From contig LT608321.1 in NCBI GenBank assembly GCA_900095835.1, forward strand, positions 414,373 through 478,372: a stretch of 64,000 nucleotides of DNA. The letters are read 5' to 3'. Origin of the DNA: Ihuprevotella massiliensis. Lineage in GTDB: Bacteria; Bacteroidota; Bacteroidia; Bacteroidales; Bacteroidaceae. The first letter of the stretch is position 1. The number at the start of each line of letters is the position of its first letter. The notes under the pieces were generated by a model. It worked only from the letters and a program-made list of their open reading frames with translations. It had not been told where the DNA came from and ran no database searches. A program made the translations under genes and the position numbers. This document shows, piece by piece, positions 1 through 10,102 of the stretch.

Positions 1-183
1 AATAGCGCACTACGCAAAGCCTTTCAAGACATGGAGGAAAAGGGAATCTGGAAGATTTATATCCCCAAATTCTCTTATACCACCGACAATGCGGCAATGA
101 TTGCCATGAGTGGACATTATCGCTACCTAGATGGTGAGTTTTGTTCACTTGACAAACCCGCATTTTCTCGTACAGTATTCTAA
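1..183 (+). CDS. tsaD: tRNA N6-adenosine threonylcarbamoyltransferase TsaD, 3' end only
   Basis: The reading frame is open from base 1 and ends at a TAA at 181-183, giving the last 60 residues of a protein whose start lies outside the window. The tail contains the TDNAAMIA segment followed by a Gly-His-Tyr stretch, which is the conserved C-terminal end of the TsaD/Kae1/Gcp family. TsaD works with TsaB and TsaE to attach threonylcarbamoyl to A37 of ANN-decoding tRNAs; the Asp of TDNAAM is one of the family's metal/nucleotide-site residues. The next gene starts 34 nt downstream on the same strand, so the two may be co-transcribed. The identification rests only on the C-terminus. Confidence 0.85.
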   Translation, partial: NSALRKAFQDMEEKGIWKIYIPKFSYTTDNAAMIAMSGHYRYLDGEFCSLDKPAFSRTVF

Positions 184-217
184 CTTATTCATTCATCCAT
201 ACCCCATCTCACATCTT

Positions 218-736
218 ATGGACTTAGATTTGAAAGTTGTCAGCAAGGAAGTAAATGAAATCCTCTGGCGTAATCACCAAACTCTCTCTGTAGCTGAAAG
301 CTGCACCTCTGGTCGTATTGCAAGTGTCATCACTGCAGTTCCAGGTTCTTCGCAATATTTCAAAGGTGGTGTTATAGCTTACGCCAACGAAGTTAAAATA
401 AACCTCCTCGGTGTTGACGCACAGATTATCGAAGAGAAGACACCTGTGTGTGAAGAAGTCGCAGTGCAAATGGCACAAGGCGCACGCAAAACCTTTGGAA
501 CGGACTATTCTGTTTCTGTAACAGGATTTGCGGGTCCTGGTGGTCACGACTCTGGCAAAAATTCAGTTTTAGTAGGTACTATCTGGATTGCCGTGGCTTC
601 TTCTACTAACGTAAAAACTGTCATGCTAGAAGAAGACAACGGTCGTGACAAGAATTTGGCTTCTGCTACATCAACTGCTATGCACTTGCTTCTCACTCTT
701 TTGAGAGAAGAGCTCGGAGAAGGTGAAGAAGCCTAA
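218..736 (+). CDS. pncC: CinA C-terminal-domain protein, nicotinamide-nucleotide amidase
   Basis: A 172-aa protein that is only the CinA C-terminal domain, the stand-alone PncC form. It would deamidate nicotinamide mononucleotide to nicotinate mononucleotide in pyridine-nucleotide recycling. Visible motifs are AESCTSG (about residues 26-32, with the catalytic serine region), the VPGSSQYFKGG segment, and VTGFAGPGG in the second half, all typical of the family. The frame is open back to 131, but that stretch overlaps the end of tsaD; the ATG at 218 fits the family's usual length and leaves a normal 34-nt gap. A strong terminator follows 38 nt after the stop. Confidence 0.88.
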   Translation: MDLDLKVVSKEVNEILWRNHQTLSVAESCTSGRIASVITAVPGSSQYFKGGVIAYANEVKINLLGVDAQIIEEKTPVCEEVAVQMAQGARKTFGTDYSVSVTGFAGPGGHDSGKNSVLVGTIWIAVASSTNVKTVMLEEDNGRDKNLASATSTAMHLLLTLLREELGEGEEA

Positions 737-774
737 TTGCCCATGAATATATTTGTCATTGTGACAAAAACAGT

Positions 775-819
775 AAGCGTCGCATCTTATATTAAGTATA
801 AGATGCGACGCTTTTTTTT
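775..819 (+). terminator. Rho-independent terminator after pncC
   Basis: A perfect 17-bp stem (775-791 with 797-813) around a 5-nt loop runs straight into a T tract ending at 819. It closes the tsaD-pncC transcription unit. Confidence 0.9.
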
Positions 820-964
820 GCTGCTATTGTCCGCCTCCAAAAAGCCAAAGAGATAGGAGAAACTGTAGAAAAAGGAAATACTTGTAAAAGAGAGATTATA
901 TTGATAAAGGGTGGCACTAATAATGAAAAAGAAAATGCCACAAAGCTACAGGAGAGCGAAAACA

Positions 965-1004
965 ATTATTGCTACCTAGTAGTAAATTACGAGGTAGCAA
1001 TAAT
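965..1004 (-). terminator. Hairpin downstream of yebC, likely terminator
   Basis: A perfect 13-bp inverted repeat (965-977 with 992-1004) with a 14-nt loop lies 37 nt past the yebC stop. On the minus strand it is followed by TGTTTTC, a weak T tract. The rest of the gap 820-964 holds no gene that I can support. Confidence 0.5.
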
Positions 1005-1040
1005 ATGATTGAGAAACTTGCTCAATAGATTTATACAAGA

Positions 1041-1772
1041 TTACTCTTCTTCGGGCTTCATGTTGGTGTAAACATTCTGCACGTCATCAAAGTCTTCAAG
1101 ACGTTCTACCATCTTGTCGAGAGTTTCGCGCTGCTCAGCAGTAACCTCCTTCAGGTCATTGGGAATGTAAGTGAACTCAGCACTTACAATCTCAAAACCT
1201 TCGGCTTCTAGGTGCTTTTGGATTTCACTAAAAGCTTTTGGGTCACCATAAATAGTCACGCTACCTTCTTCTTCATCTTCATCAAACTCATCTTCTACGC
1301 CATAATCAATGAGATCCAAGATGAGTTCTTCCATATCAAGACCTTCTTTGTGTTTGAAAGCAAAGACACACTTATGATCGAAGAGGAAAGCCAATGAGCC
1401 CATTGTGCCAAGGTTTCCGCTAAACTTATTGAAAACAGAACGAACGTCACCAACTGTACGAGTTGGATTATCTGTAAGAGTGTCTACGAACACAGCAATA
1501 CCATGAGGACCATATCCTTCATAGGTCATTGTCTTGTAGTCACTTTGGTCCTTACCCATCGCATTTTTGATGGCACGATCAATGTTATCCTTTGGCATAT
1601 TCTCGCGCTTCGCGGTAGCAATGATGGCACGGAGCGTGGGATTCGTGTCAGGATCTGGACCGCCACCCTTTACAGCAACGGCGATTTGTTTACCAATCTT
1701 TGTGAAGGTTCGAGCCATGTGTCCCCAACGCTTCATCTTTGCGGCTTTACGATATTCAAATGCTCTTCCCAT
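1041..1772 (-). CDS. yebC: YebC/PmpR family protein
   Basis: A 243-aa protein of the YebC/PmpR (TACO1) family, long annotated as transcriptional regulators. Some members have more recently been linked to translation of difficult (proline-rich) sequences. The N-terminus GRAFEYRKAAKMKRW and the KAGGxDPxTN-like segment (here GGGPDPDTNPTLRAII) are the family signature, followed by the acidic middle domain (DEFDEDEEE near residue 160) and the C-terminal EFTYIPN segment. The length is usual for the family. It lies 124 nt downstream of pheT on the same strand and probably shares its transcript. Confidence 0.92.
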   Translation of the reverse strand: MGRAFEYRKAAKMKRWGHMARTFTKIGKQIAVAVKGGGPDPDTNPTLRAIIATAKRENMPKDNIDRAIKNAMGKDQSDYKTMTYEGYGPHGIAVFVDTLTDNPTRTVGDVRSVFNKFSGNLGTMGSLAFLFDHKCVFAFKHKEGLDMEELILDLIDYGVEDEFDEDEEEGSVTIYGDPKAFSEIQKHLEAEGFEIVSAEFTYIPNDLKEVTAEQRETLDKMVERLEDFDDVQNVYTNMKPEEE

Positions 1773-1896
1773 AGGAATCTATTTGTTTATGTGATTGTTT
1801 GGTCTTATGATAACCACTTCTCCATGTAATGCCACCAGAAAACAAGAACTGAGGGCATAACAGGAAGAAATGAGTGGATTTTCTATAGTTGCAAGA

Positions 1897-4368
1897 TTAT
1901 CCTCGCAGTACAGCACCAAGCTGTTGTTCAAGTTGCTTTATAATCTTTGCCATGATACTTTCAGTTTGCTTGTCGTTCATGGTTTTGCTTTCATCTTGCA
2001 GCACGAAGGAAACAGCGTAGCTCTTCTTGCCAGCCTCAAGATTTTTCCCTTCGTAAACATCAAAAAGCTCAACTCGCTTTAATAGCTTTTTCTCACAAGC
2101 AAAAGCAATGCGTTCGATTTCACCAAAGGTAATCTTCGTATCCAACAGCAAGGCAAGGTCACGACGTACAGCAGGGAACTTTGCTATTTCTGTATAAGAA
2201 ACCTCCTTCTTGGGCAACTTCTTCATAAGAAGCGTCCAGTTGAAGTCAGCGTAATACACCTCAGTCTCAATATCACAAGCAGCTAAAAGTGCTTTTCTCA
2301 CGAGACCAAGCTCAAGATATACCTTTCCGTTGCGATCTACGACTGCTATACTCTTTGAGAATATATCATTCTTACCTTCTTCTACCAAGAATTGTCCAAG
2401 AGCAATGCCAAGGCGACGCAAAACATTAAGAGCATATCCTTTCAGTTCATAGACACTAGCTTCTTCATTAGCATGAGCCCAAGAATTTTCTACACGGCGA
2501 CCCGTGAGCCACAAGCCAAGGTGAAGCGTTTCACTATAAGGCGCAAGCACTTTTTCAGCATTACGCTTTTCTGCATCGTAGTGATAGCAATTACCCAACT
2601 CAAAAAATCGAAGGTTTGCTTCCTTACGATTTACATTGTGCGCTATACTTTCCAAACCACCGAAGAGGAGTGTTTGGCGCATAACATTGAGGTCGCTTGA
2701 CAAAGGATTCATGAGATGCACCAAATGTTCTGGTGCATAGGTTTTCAAATCCTGATAATAGGCTTCACGAGTGAGAGAGTTGTTGAGGATTTCATGGAAA
2801 CCTTCACCGACCAATTGCTCACTAATGAGATTCTGCAACTTTTGGCTGATATCATTAGCCCCTTTCACTGTGAGTGAAGATTTGAGGGTAGTAGGAATCT
2901 CTACATTATTATAACCATAAATACGTAGAATATCTTCTACCACATCACAAGGACGTTGTACATCTACACGATAAGCTGGAATTTGCAAAGTCAGTCCCTC
3001 TTCAGTTTCGGATACAACTTCCATTTCAAGCGAAGACACTATTGACTTCACCAATGCTGGCTCAATGTGCTTACCGATAACGCCATCAATATAGGCATAA
3101 TCAACTTGGACATTAAATTGCTTCACCAATGAAGGTTGCTCAACATCAACAATCTCCATGGAGATTTCACCTCCTGCCAATTCTTTAGCAAGAAGCGCTG
3201 CTGTCTTGAGGGCATAGATTTGTCCATCAGGATCAATGCCACGTTCAAATCGGAAGGAAGCATCTGTGTTAAGCCCATGACGACGTGCGCTCTTTCTTAC
3301 CCATGTAGGATGGAAGTAGGCACTCTCAAACACAACATTCTGAGTAGTATCATACGTGCCACTACCCTTACCTCCCAATACGCCAGCAATACACATAGGA
3401 GCATTAGCATTGCAGATAGCGAGGTCGCGATCAGAAAGTTCGTGGTCCTCACCATCAAGAGTGACAAACTTTGTACCGTTCTCTAAGGTTTTAACAACAA
3501 TCTCACCTCCGTCAATCATATCTGCATCAAAGCAATGCAAAGGTTGACCGTAAGCCATCATCACATAGTTCGTGATGTCTACGATATTATTGATAGGACG
3601 CAAACCGATTGTGGTTAGTTTATCTTGCAGCCATTTAGGACTCTCTTGAATCTTACACCCCTTGACAGAAACAGCAGTATATCTTGGACAAGCTTCTGCA
3701 GATTCTACAGTGACTTTGATAGGCAAGTCGTGATTGTCTACCTTGAATTCATCCACACTTGGGCGATGCAACTGAGTAGCTTTGCCATTGCGCACGAGAT
3801 AAGCATAGAGATCACGCGCTACTCCCCAATGAGAACAAGCATCAGCTCGGTTGGGAGTAATGTCAACTTCAATGAGGTAATCACTTTCAAGACCAAAATA
3901 TTCTGCAGCAGGTGTACCAACTACGGTATCTTCGGGGAGCACCATAATACCATCATGTCCAGTGCCAACTCCAATTTCGTCTTCGGCACAAATCATGCCT
4001 AAGCTTTCTACACCACGAAGTTTGGACTTCTTGATAACAAACTCGCTATCACCATCATACAACTTTGTGCCAAGCGTGGCAACGATGACCTTTTGACCAG
4101 CTGCAACATTGTGAGCACCACATACGATCTGCGTGGGTGCTTCACCATTTCCTAAATCTACGGTCGTAATATGCATGTGGTCCGAGTTAGGATGTGCTTC
4201 GCAAGTTAGCACATGTCCCACAACTAGACCTTTGAGTCCGCCACGGATTGTTTGTACTTCCTCCACAGCTCCCACTTCTAAGCCAATAGAGGTAAGAGCT
4301 ACGGCAACTTCTTCGGCTGTCATGTCGAAATCAACATATTCTTTCAGCCATTTGTAAGATATATTCAT
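1897..4368 (-). CDS. pheT: Phenylalanine--tRNA ligase beta subunit
   Basis: An 823-aa class II aminoacyl-tRNA synthetase beta chain, which pairs with PheS (not in the window) to charge tRNA-Phe. The order is typical: N-terminal B1 (MNISYKWLKEYVD), an EMAP-like tRNA-binding fold at about 40-155 (containing HPNSDHMHITTVDLG), the B3/B4 editing region around 210-400 (ITPNRADACSHWGVARDLYA), B5, the catalytic-like core, and a C-terminal anticodon-binding (FDX-ACB) domain with KFPAVRRDLALLLD. The frame is open 28 codons further upstream, but the ATG at 4368 gives the conserved start. pheT is followed by yebC on the same strand. Confidence 0.96.
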   Translation of the reverse strand: MNISYKWLKEYVDFDMTAEEVAVALTSIGLEVGAVEEVQTIRGGLKGLVVGHVLTCEAHPNSDHMHITTVDLGNGEAPTQIVCGAHNVAAGQKVIVATLGTKLYDGDSEFVIKKSKLRGVESLGMICAEDEIGVGTGHDGIMVLPEDTVVGTPAAEYFGLESDYLIEVDITPNRADACSHWGVARDLYAYLVRNGKATQLHRPSVDEFKVDNHDLPIKVTVESAEACPRYTAVSVKGCKIQESPKWLQDKLTTIGLRPINNIVDITNYVMMAYGQPLHCFDADMIDGGEIVVKTLENGTKFVTLDGEDHELSDRDLAICNANAPMCIAGVLGGKGSGTYDTTQNVVFESAYFHPTWVRKSARRHGLNTDASFRFERGIDPDGQIYALKTAALLAKELAGGEISMEIVDVEQPSLVKQFNVQVDYAYIDGVIGKHIEPALVKSIVSSLEMEVVSETEEGLTLQIPAYRVDVQRPCDVVEDILRIYGYNNVEIPTTLKSSLTVKGANDISQKLQNLISEQLVGEGFHEILNNSLTREAYYQDLKTYAPEHLVHLMNPLSSDLNVMRQTLLFGGLESIAHNVNRKEANLRFFELGNCYHYDAEKRNAEKVLAPYSETLHLGLWLTGRRVENSWAHANEEASVYELKGYALNVLRRLGIALGQFLVEEGKNDIFSKSIAVVDRNGKVYLELGLVRKALLAACDIETEVYYADFNWTLLMKKLPKKEVSYTEIAKFPAVRRDLALLLDTKITFGEIERIAFACEKKLLKRVELFDVYEGKNLEAGKKSYAVSFVLQDESKTMNDKQTESIMAKIIKQLEQQLGAVLRG

Positions 4369-4761
4369 ATTGTAATATCGTTTGCTTGGTGGAGTGTGCA
4401 GCACATTCTCTAGCCTTTCTTGATGATCCTCTTCTTTTTTACTGGATAGCATGCTAATTCACAATAAGCGTAAAATAGAGAGCAGCGACTGACCTGCAGA
4501 GAAATGAATAAATCGTCCAATATAATCAAGAATATCTCTGGAGATTTGATAAAAAAGCCCGAGATTTTTCTGAAACTCTCCAAGAGTTTGACAAGATTAC
4601 AAAGAGATTACTGCAAAAAATCTCCGCAAATTTACTCATTTCTTTTGAGAAAGGAAAGATGAAACTCACGAAAACACGATTTTCATAGAAATAAGGAGGA
4701 GTAAATGGGGATTTTTCTGTAACTTCGCAGACAATAACAATGATACTCAGGGCATACTCGA
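4369..4761. other. Intergenic region between divergent pheT and the OMP gene
   Basis: 393 bases with no supportable gene. It holds a possible pheT promoter (4627-4634, minus strand). Around 4538-4620 there is a diverged stretch of GAGATTT-type units (GAGATTT at 4541 and 4561), which weakly resembles the 21-bp arrays described elsewhere in the window. Confidence 0.4.
4627..4634 (-). promoter_or_regulatory. Possible pheT promoter -7 box
   Basis: Read on the minus strand the bases are TAAATTTG, matching the Bacteroidetes TAnnTTTG -7 element, followed by GC. No TTTG element lies at the expected upstream distance. It would give a leader of about 250 nt. Confidence 0.35.
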
Positions 4762-5496
4762 ATGCTAAAAAAGATATTTTTCCTATGCTGCGGTCTATTT
4801 ATTGCCGCAACCTTCCTTCATGCACAAGTTGGTGAGCAACGTAGTCAATGGGCGCTAGGTGTGAATGGAGGGGTAAGTCTCAATAAGGTACTTTTTACTC
4901 CCAATATCCGCCAATTTTATCAAGTCGGGCCAGTGGCTGGACTTACAGCGCGATATACAAGTGAAAGGTATTACGGACTTATCTGCGCCATTCAGTTAGA
5001 AGCAAACTATTGGCGTGCTGGTTGGAACGAAGAGATTCTCTCCTCAAAGGCCGTACGCTTACCGGATACCTACCAACACAACATTGACTATATCCAAGTG
5101 CCAATCATGGCAAATTTGGGATTAGGTGAGGAACAGCGAGGATTCAAAGGTTTCCTCTTAGCTGGTCCTCAATTGAGCTACGCTTTAAGCGACAAAGAGA
5201 TACAATCATCGCAGTGGACTACCCACGAAATAGATGGAGTATCCATGGCAGATCGTGCCAATGGTGTTGTTGCACAATATGGTAAGTCCATAGAAAATCG
5301 TTTAGACTATGGCATTGTAGCAGGCTTGGGTGGAGAATTCACCACCAAAGTAGGACATTTCATCGTAGATGCACGGTATTACTATGGACTTTCAGACCTT
5401 TTCCACAATGCTAAAAAAGATCCCTTCTCCAAGTCAGCCAATAATACATTAATGCTTAAATTCACTTACCTCATGGACTTCCCACGGCATAAGTGA
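4762..5496 (+). CDS. Outer-membrane beta-barrel protein, PorT-like
   Basis: A 244-aa protein with a clear signal peptide (hydrophobic FFLCCGLFIAATFLHAQ, cleavage likely after HAQ). Alternating-residue strands follow, such as WALGVNGGVSLNK, GLICAIQLEANYW, YIQVPIMANLGLG, GFLLAGPQLSYAL and FIVDARYYYGLSDLF, ending LMLKFTYLMDF. This is the layout of the small OMP_b-brl/PorT-type barrels of Bacteroidetes. Some relatives take part in type IX secretion, but the family is broad and sequence alone does not settle the role. The next gene, encoding a TamB-like protein, begins 94 nt downstream on the same strand; TamB acts in outer-membrane assembly or lipid transport, so an envelope function is consistent. 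Confidence 0.7.
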   Translation: MLKKIFFLCCGLFIAATFLHAQVGEQRSQWALGVNGGVSLNKVLFTPNIRQFYQVGPVAGLTARYTSERYYGLICAIQLEANYWRAGWNEEILSSKAVRLPDTYQHNIDYIQVPIMANLGLGEEQRGFKGFLLAGPQLSYALSDKEIQSSQWTTHEIDGVSMADRANGVVAQYGKSIENRLDYGIVAGLGGEFTTKVGHFIVDARYYYGLSDLFHNAKKDPFSKSANNTLMLKFTYLMDFPRHK

Positions 5497-5590
5497 TATT
5501 AGAGATAACCAGAATAAACTCTCTATTTATTAGCGGCTTCATCCTCCTCTGTATTTGACATTTTCTATCCTCGGATAACAGTAATCCTAC

Positions 5591-8500
5591 ATGCGAAAAC
5601 CCAATATTCGCCTCTTTTTCCAATGGTCGTTAGGCATCCTAGTGGTGTCCTACGGCCTTTTGGTCTTTGCGCTCAATAATCTGGGGATGCAACAGCGTTT
5701 GGCGAACTTGATAGAACTACAATTGGAAAAGCAACTCCAATCTGAAGTTGAAATTGGGTCTGTTGAAATTGGGCTACTCAACAGTATTCAACTTCATAAT
5801 GTATTACTAAAAGATAGATCTGGAAAAGAGCTATTAAAGAGTAAGTTAGTTTTTGGAAAAATAGAGGTGCTCCCTCTTATAAACGGTAAAGTATCGCTCC
5901 GCAACATAGCATTGCTTGATGCCCACATCGCACTTTACAAATCCAACAAGGGAGCTCCCACCAATTTTCAATATATTATTGAGGCTTTTAGTAGCCAAGA
6001 CAAAGACTCACCCTCCAAGCTTAACCTACGCATCAACTCGCTTATTATGCGGCGATGCGATTTGTCTTACGATGAATGGTATCATCCACAAGCACCTGCT
6101 GGACAATTCACCCCACATCATCTCAATCTTAAGAACATCGATGCTATCTTGTCGCTCAAATGTCTGACAAATGATAGCATTAACCTACGTATCCGTCAAT
6201 TTTCTGCCGAAGAAAGCTGCGGTTGGAAGCTCTCACGCCTGCAGCTCCGTCTAGCAGCTAATCGATACGTTGCAGAAATCAACAACTTTTCTCTCCAGAC
6301 ACCGCAATCTCGCATTAGCCAAGAGCGTCTTGTGGCCCATTACGATGGCTCCTCACTTGATAAGATTTTCAATTCATTGGTTGTAGAAGGTGCCATTGAG
6401 GATGCTCGTCTTGCAACCAATGATATTGCACCGATTGTACCCAAACTGCATCCACTAAATGAGACTTTCTTCATAAGCACTCGCTTTGCTTTGCGAAAAG
6501 GCGAGGTGAAACTCACTGATTTGCATTTGAGCAACGCCACAGACCGAATCAAGATAGCCACCGATGTCACTATTTTGCTACCTAATGGTAAGTTTAGCGC
6601 TTTAAGTGCCAACTTACGCAGTTTAGCGCTGCAACAACGTTTCGCAAGAGACGTAATGCAATCACTTTCTCTTAAAGAATTACCCCAGTGGCTTACTCCA
6701 CTTGAAGAGATTCAACTACAAGGCAAACTACGCTATGCACTCAATCATAGTAGTTTCTTTGATGGCTCCATTAGTTCAGCTCTTGGAAAAATCAACTTTA
6801 GTGCAACATATTGGAAGCGAAATGTGACAGCTCACGTATTGACACGCGATTTACGTCCATCAATACTTGCACAGATACCCAACTTACCTACTTTCCTTAG
6901 CTTGGAAGCACATGGACACGTACTTTTAAATGGTAGCAATCAACCCAATGGACGCATAGAACTAGATATACCAGAAGTGGAATGGCAACAGCACCGCTAT
7001 CAAAAACTAAAAGCCACAGCGTCTTTCTTTAACGGTATCGCAGAAATTGCTCTACAATCTCAGGACCCATCACTCTACTTAAACGTTGATGCAAAAGCTG
7101 CACTGGACAAAAATTGGCGTCCCTCTCAATTAATTGCCAATGGCCACATCAAACGCCTATCTCCTGCAGAATTAGGATTAAGCAAACAATGGGGAAATGG
7201 ACATTTTGCGTTTGATTTTGACATAAAAGCTCCACAATTAGACGTAAAACATCCTAATGGCGAATTTGAACTTCGACACTTCTCAATGCAAAATGTGGAT
7301 ACCCCTTATTCCCTTAATCGTCTGGCACTTAAAGTATCTCCACATCCTCGTGGAAGTCATTTAACATTACAAAGTGATTTTGCAGATGCTACTGCATTGG
7401 GCATTGCTGATGTGAAGGAACTGCAGACAGTTGCGGAAAAATGGTGGAAGACACTGCTTAAACCACAAAAGAACTCTTCCCAAGCTCCCAGCCATGCCGA
7501 GGCTTCACCGACTCTCAGCAACAGTGATGAAAAAGCTAATGTAGTATTGCCTAGTAAAACAGCCTTAGCCTTTAACCTGCATCTCAAACGTACAGATTTT
7601 CTGCAGCATATGCTCAAGCTAGACATTGCTGCTGACCAAGATATGCATGCTGAGGGACGCTTGGCTGCTGATGGTAGTATGCTTCATTTTACAGCTGATG
7701 CACCACATCTACATTTCGGAACCACAGAAGTGCGAAACGTCACGGTGGCAGCCCGTAGTGTGTACTCAGACTTTCATATGCTTATTAAAGCACTTCGCCC
7801 AACCAAGAAAGCTGACCTACAGTTGGAACTTCAAGCGCATACAGACAGTGGTAAACTAATGACCAACTTACAATGGTCGGAACTGAGAAATCGTCATTTT
7901 TATGGAACGTTCTCAAGCGAAACCCATATTGATGCCCTCAATTTCAATAAGCTAAAAGAGAGTAGCCTACGTGTAAATATCTTACCCACAAGCTTGGCTG
8001 TCAATGATACTGTCTGGAAAATAGAACCAGGAAACATAGCTCTCAAGGAAGGACGGTTGAATATCAACAACCTTTCGTTATCACATGATCAACAAAGATT
8101 AGCAATCTCTGGAGAATACGCACAACATAGCGAAGGACTTACTGTAAACCTACGTCAATTTGATGTTGGTTATGCCCTTTCTATGGTCGGACTTAGTGAT
8201 ATTACCTTTGGAGGTCGTGCCACAGGACAAGCTACGATTCGTCCCACTGAACAGAACGAACTGCAGATTCTAGCCAATCTCGAAATCCCTCAGTTCACAT
8301 TCAATAATGCGCTATTGGGATATGCTGCAGTCGAAGGTGGTTTTCGTGGAGGAGACCAGACAATTTTCCTCAAGGCAAACATAGAAGAGCCCAACATTAG
8401 TTCTACACAAGTGGCTGGATATGTAAGTCTTGGTCGAAAAGACCTAGACCTCCATATTAAAGCAAACAATACTTCCATAGCTTTTTTGAACCACTACGTA

Positions 8501-10090
8501 GACGACATCTTTCACAACATACAAGGACGTACCACGGGGACTACCCGTGTCTTTGGTACTTTCAAAACGATTGATTTCGAAGGGCACCAGCATGCCACAG
8601 CTTCTGCAACCCTTCCTATTACAGGCGTCAAATACTTTGTAAAAGACGCAGACATCTCTATTGCTCCCGGAGTTTTCACTGTAAATAGTGCTGTTATTTC
8701 AGATAGTCTGCAAGGAAATGGCACCGTTACAGGTTATTTGCGACACCATAATCTTAAAGATATGCATTTCGACTTTGCGATGCAAGGAGAAAATATCTTG
8801 ATGTATGATCAACCGCAGACAATAGACTTGCCATTCTATGCTACAGCTTTCGGCACAGGAGCTATGCGCGTTTGGGGTGCTCCCCAACAACTCAACGCCA
8901 ATATCCAAGTACGCACTGAGAACAATAGTGTGCTTACTTATGTTCTCGACCGACCAGACGACGCCGACCATCAACTGCTAACCTTCCGCTCTAAGCAAGA
9001 CGAAGAAAATGTAGAAGTGGATGATAGTTTACAGAAGACACGTACGAGCAGGTTTGTAGAGCCTACCAGTAAAACAGACATACGTCTAAACTTTCAGGTA
9101 GATGTTACCCCCAACTCTACCCTTCGCATGATAACAGATGCAAAAAGTGGCGACATTATCACAGTGCATGGCAGCGGACCTATCCAAGCTTCCTTTTATA
9201 ATAAGGGAGAATTCCAAATGTTTGGAGCATATAAAATAGCAAGTGGATCGTATGATTTGAGCATACAGAATCTCATTAAGAAGACATTCATCCTCACTCC
9301 AGGGGGGACGGTGAACTTTTCTGGTAATCCACTCAACGCTGATGTGAATGTGCTTGCCTCTTATATGGTAAACTCTGCATCTCTAGCAGACTTGAACCTC
9401 GGCACTACCTTCACTAACAATACCACTCCTGTAAATTGTCTCATTAAGTTTACAGGGAAGGTCAGCAATATGAACCTATCATTGGACTTCGATCTACCCA
9501 ATATTGGTGAAGACGAAAAAATGATGGTACGTAACCTCATTGCTTCCGACGAGGAACGGACAACACAAGTATTGTACCTTCTTGGAGTTGGACGATTCTT
9601 CACCTACAATTATGCCAATGCTGCAGGCGGCACAAGTAGTAACCAGTCCGAAATCATGATGAAGTCACTACTTTCTAGTACTCTATCTTCACAACTGAAC
9701 AACATCATAGCCAATGCAGTTGGTAATACGAACTGGACATTCGGTGCAAATGTTAGTACGGGTCAATTGGGATGGAGCGACATGGAAGTAGATGGACTAC
9801 TCTCTGGTAGACTGCTGGACAATCGTTTACTGTTTACAGGAAAAGTAGGATATCACGAACGAGAAGCCGCAACCACGAACTTTGTTGGTGACTTTGATGT
9901 ACATTATCTCCTAACTCCCACAGGCACTTTCAACCTAAAGGCGTATAGCGAGACAAACAATCGATACTTTTCAAAATCAACTCTTACAACTCAAGGGTTA
10001 GGACTACAAATCAAACGCGACTTTAACTCCTTCTTTGATTTATTCTCCAACAAGAGAAAAGACAAGATAACACCTAAAGCAAAAAAATAA
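5591..10090 (+). CDS. tamB: TamB-like translocation/assembly module protein (DUF490)
   Basis: A very large 1499-aa protein with one N-terminal membrane anchor (about residues 11-30, LGILVVSYGLLVFALNN). An AsmA-like N-terminal section (EKQLQSEVEIGSVEIG), a long series of beta-rich repeats, and a C-terminal DUF490/TamB domain from about residue 1060 follow. The C-terminal part has the conserved GNPLNADVNVLASY, LIKFTGKVSNMNLSLDFDLP and TFGANVSTGQLGWSDMEVDGLLSGRLLDNRL-type segments (quoted in parts), and ends with KRDFNSFFDLF. TamB spans the periplasm and forms a hydrophobic groove for lipid transport or outer-membrane protein assembly. In Bacteroidetes it is usually close to tsaD; here pheT and yebC intervene. 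prfC starts 12 nt downstream. Confidence 0.88.
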   Translation: MRKPNIRLFFQWSLGILVVSYGLLVFALNNLGMQQRLANLIELQLEKQLQSEVEIGSVEIGLLNSIQLHNVLLKDRSGKELLKSKLVFGKIEVLPLINGKVSLRNIALLDAHIALYKSNKGAPTNFQYIIEAFSSQDKDSPSKLNLRINSLIMRRCDLSYDEWYHPQAPAGQFTPHHLNLKNIDAILSLKCLTNDSINLRIRQFSAEESCGWKLSRLQLRLAANRYVAEINNFSLQTPQSRISQERLVAHYDGSSLDKIFNSLVVEGAIEDARLATNDIAPIVPKLHPLNETFFISTRFALRKGEVKLTDLHLSNATDRIKIATDVTILLPNGKFSALSANLRSLALQQRFARDVMQSLSLKELPQWLTPLEEIQLQGKLRYALNHSSFFDGSISSALGKINFSATYWKRNVTAHVLTRDLRPSILAQIPNLPTFLSLEAHGHVLLNGSNQPNGRIELDIPEVEWQQHRYQKLKATASFFNGIAEIALQSQDPSLYLNVDAKAALDKNWRPSQLIANGHIKRLSPAELGLSKQWGNGHFAFDFDIKAPQLDVKHPNGEFELRHFSMQNVDTPYSLNRLALKVSPHPRGSHLTLQSDFADATALGIADVKELQTVAEKWWKTLLKPQKNSSQAPSHAEASPTLSNSDEKANVVLPSKTALAFNLHLKRTDFLQHMLKLDIAADQDMHAEGRLAADGSMLHFTADAPHLHFGTTEVRNVTVAARSVYSDFHMLIKALRPTKKADLQLELQAHTDSGKLMTNLQWSELRNRHFYGTFSSETHIDALNFNKLKESSLRVNILPTSLAVNDTVWKIEPGNIALKEGRLNINNLSLSHDQQRLAISGEYAQHSEGLTVNLRQFDVGYALSMVGLSDITFGGRATGQATIRPTEQNELQILANLEIPQFTFNNALLGYAAVEGGFRGGDQTIFLKANIEEPNISSTQVAGYVSLGRKDLDLHIKANNTSIAFLNHYVDDIFHNIQGRTTGTTRVFGTFKTIDFEGHQHATASATLPITGVKYFVKDADISIAPGVFTVNSAVISDSLQGNGTVTGYLRHHNLKDMHFDFAMQGENILMYDQPQTIDLPFYATAFGTGAMRVWGAPQQLNANIQVRTENNSVLTYVLDRPDDADHQLLTFRSKQDEENVEVDDSLQKTRTSRFVEPTSKTDIRLNFQVDVTPNSTLRMITDAKSGDIITVHGSGPIQASFYNKGEFQMFGAYKIASGSYDLSIQNLIKKTFILTPGGTVNFSGNPLNADVNVLASYMVNSASLADLNLGTTFTNNTTPVNCLIKFTGKVSNMNLSLDFDLPNIGEDEKMMVRNLIASDEERTTQVLYLLGVGRFFTYNYANAAGGTSSNQSEIMMKSLLSSTLSSQLNNIIANAVGNTNWTFGANVSTGQLGWSDMEVDGLLSGRLLDNRLLFTGKVGYHEREAATTNFVGDFDVHYLLTPTGTFNLKAYSETNNRYFSKSTLTTQGLGLQIKRDFNSFFDLFSNKRKDKITPKAKK

Positions 10091-10102
10091 GTTCGACAAA
10101 AT

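Noticed and set aside
4369-4620. T-box or other attenuator in the pheT leader
   Set aside because: No specifier-loop or T-box-like sequence is visible, and such leaders are not typical of Bacteroidetes.
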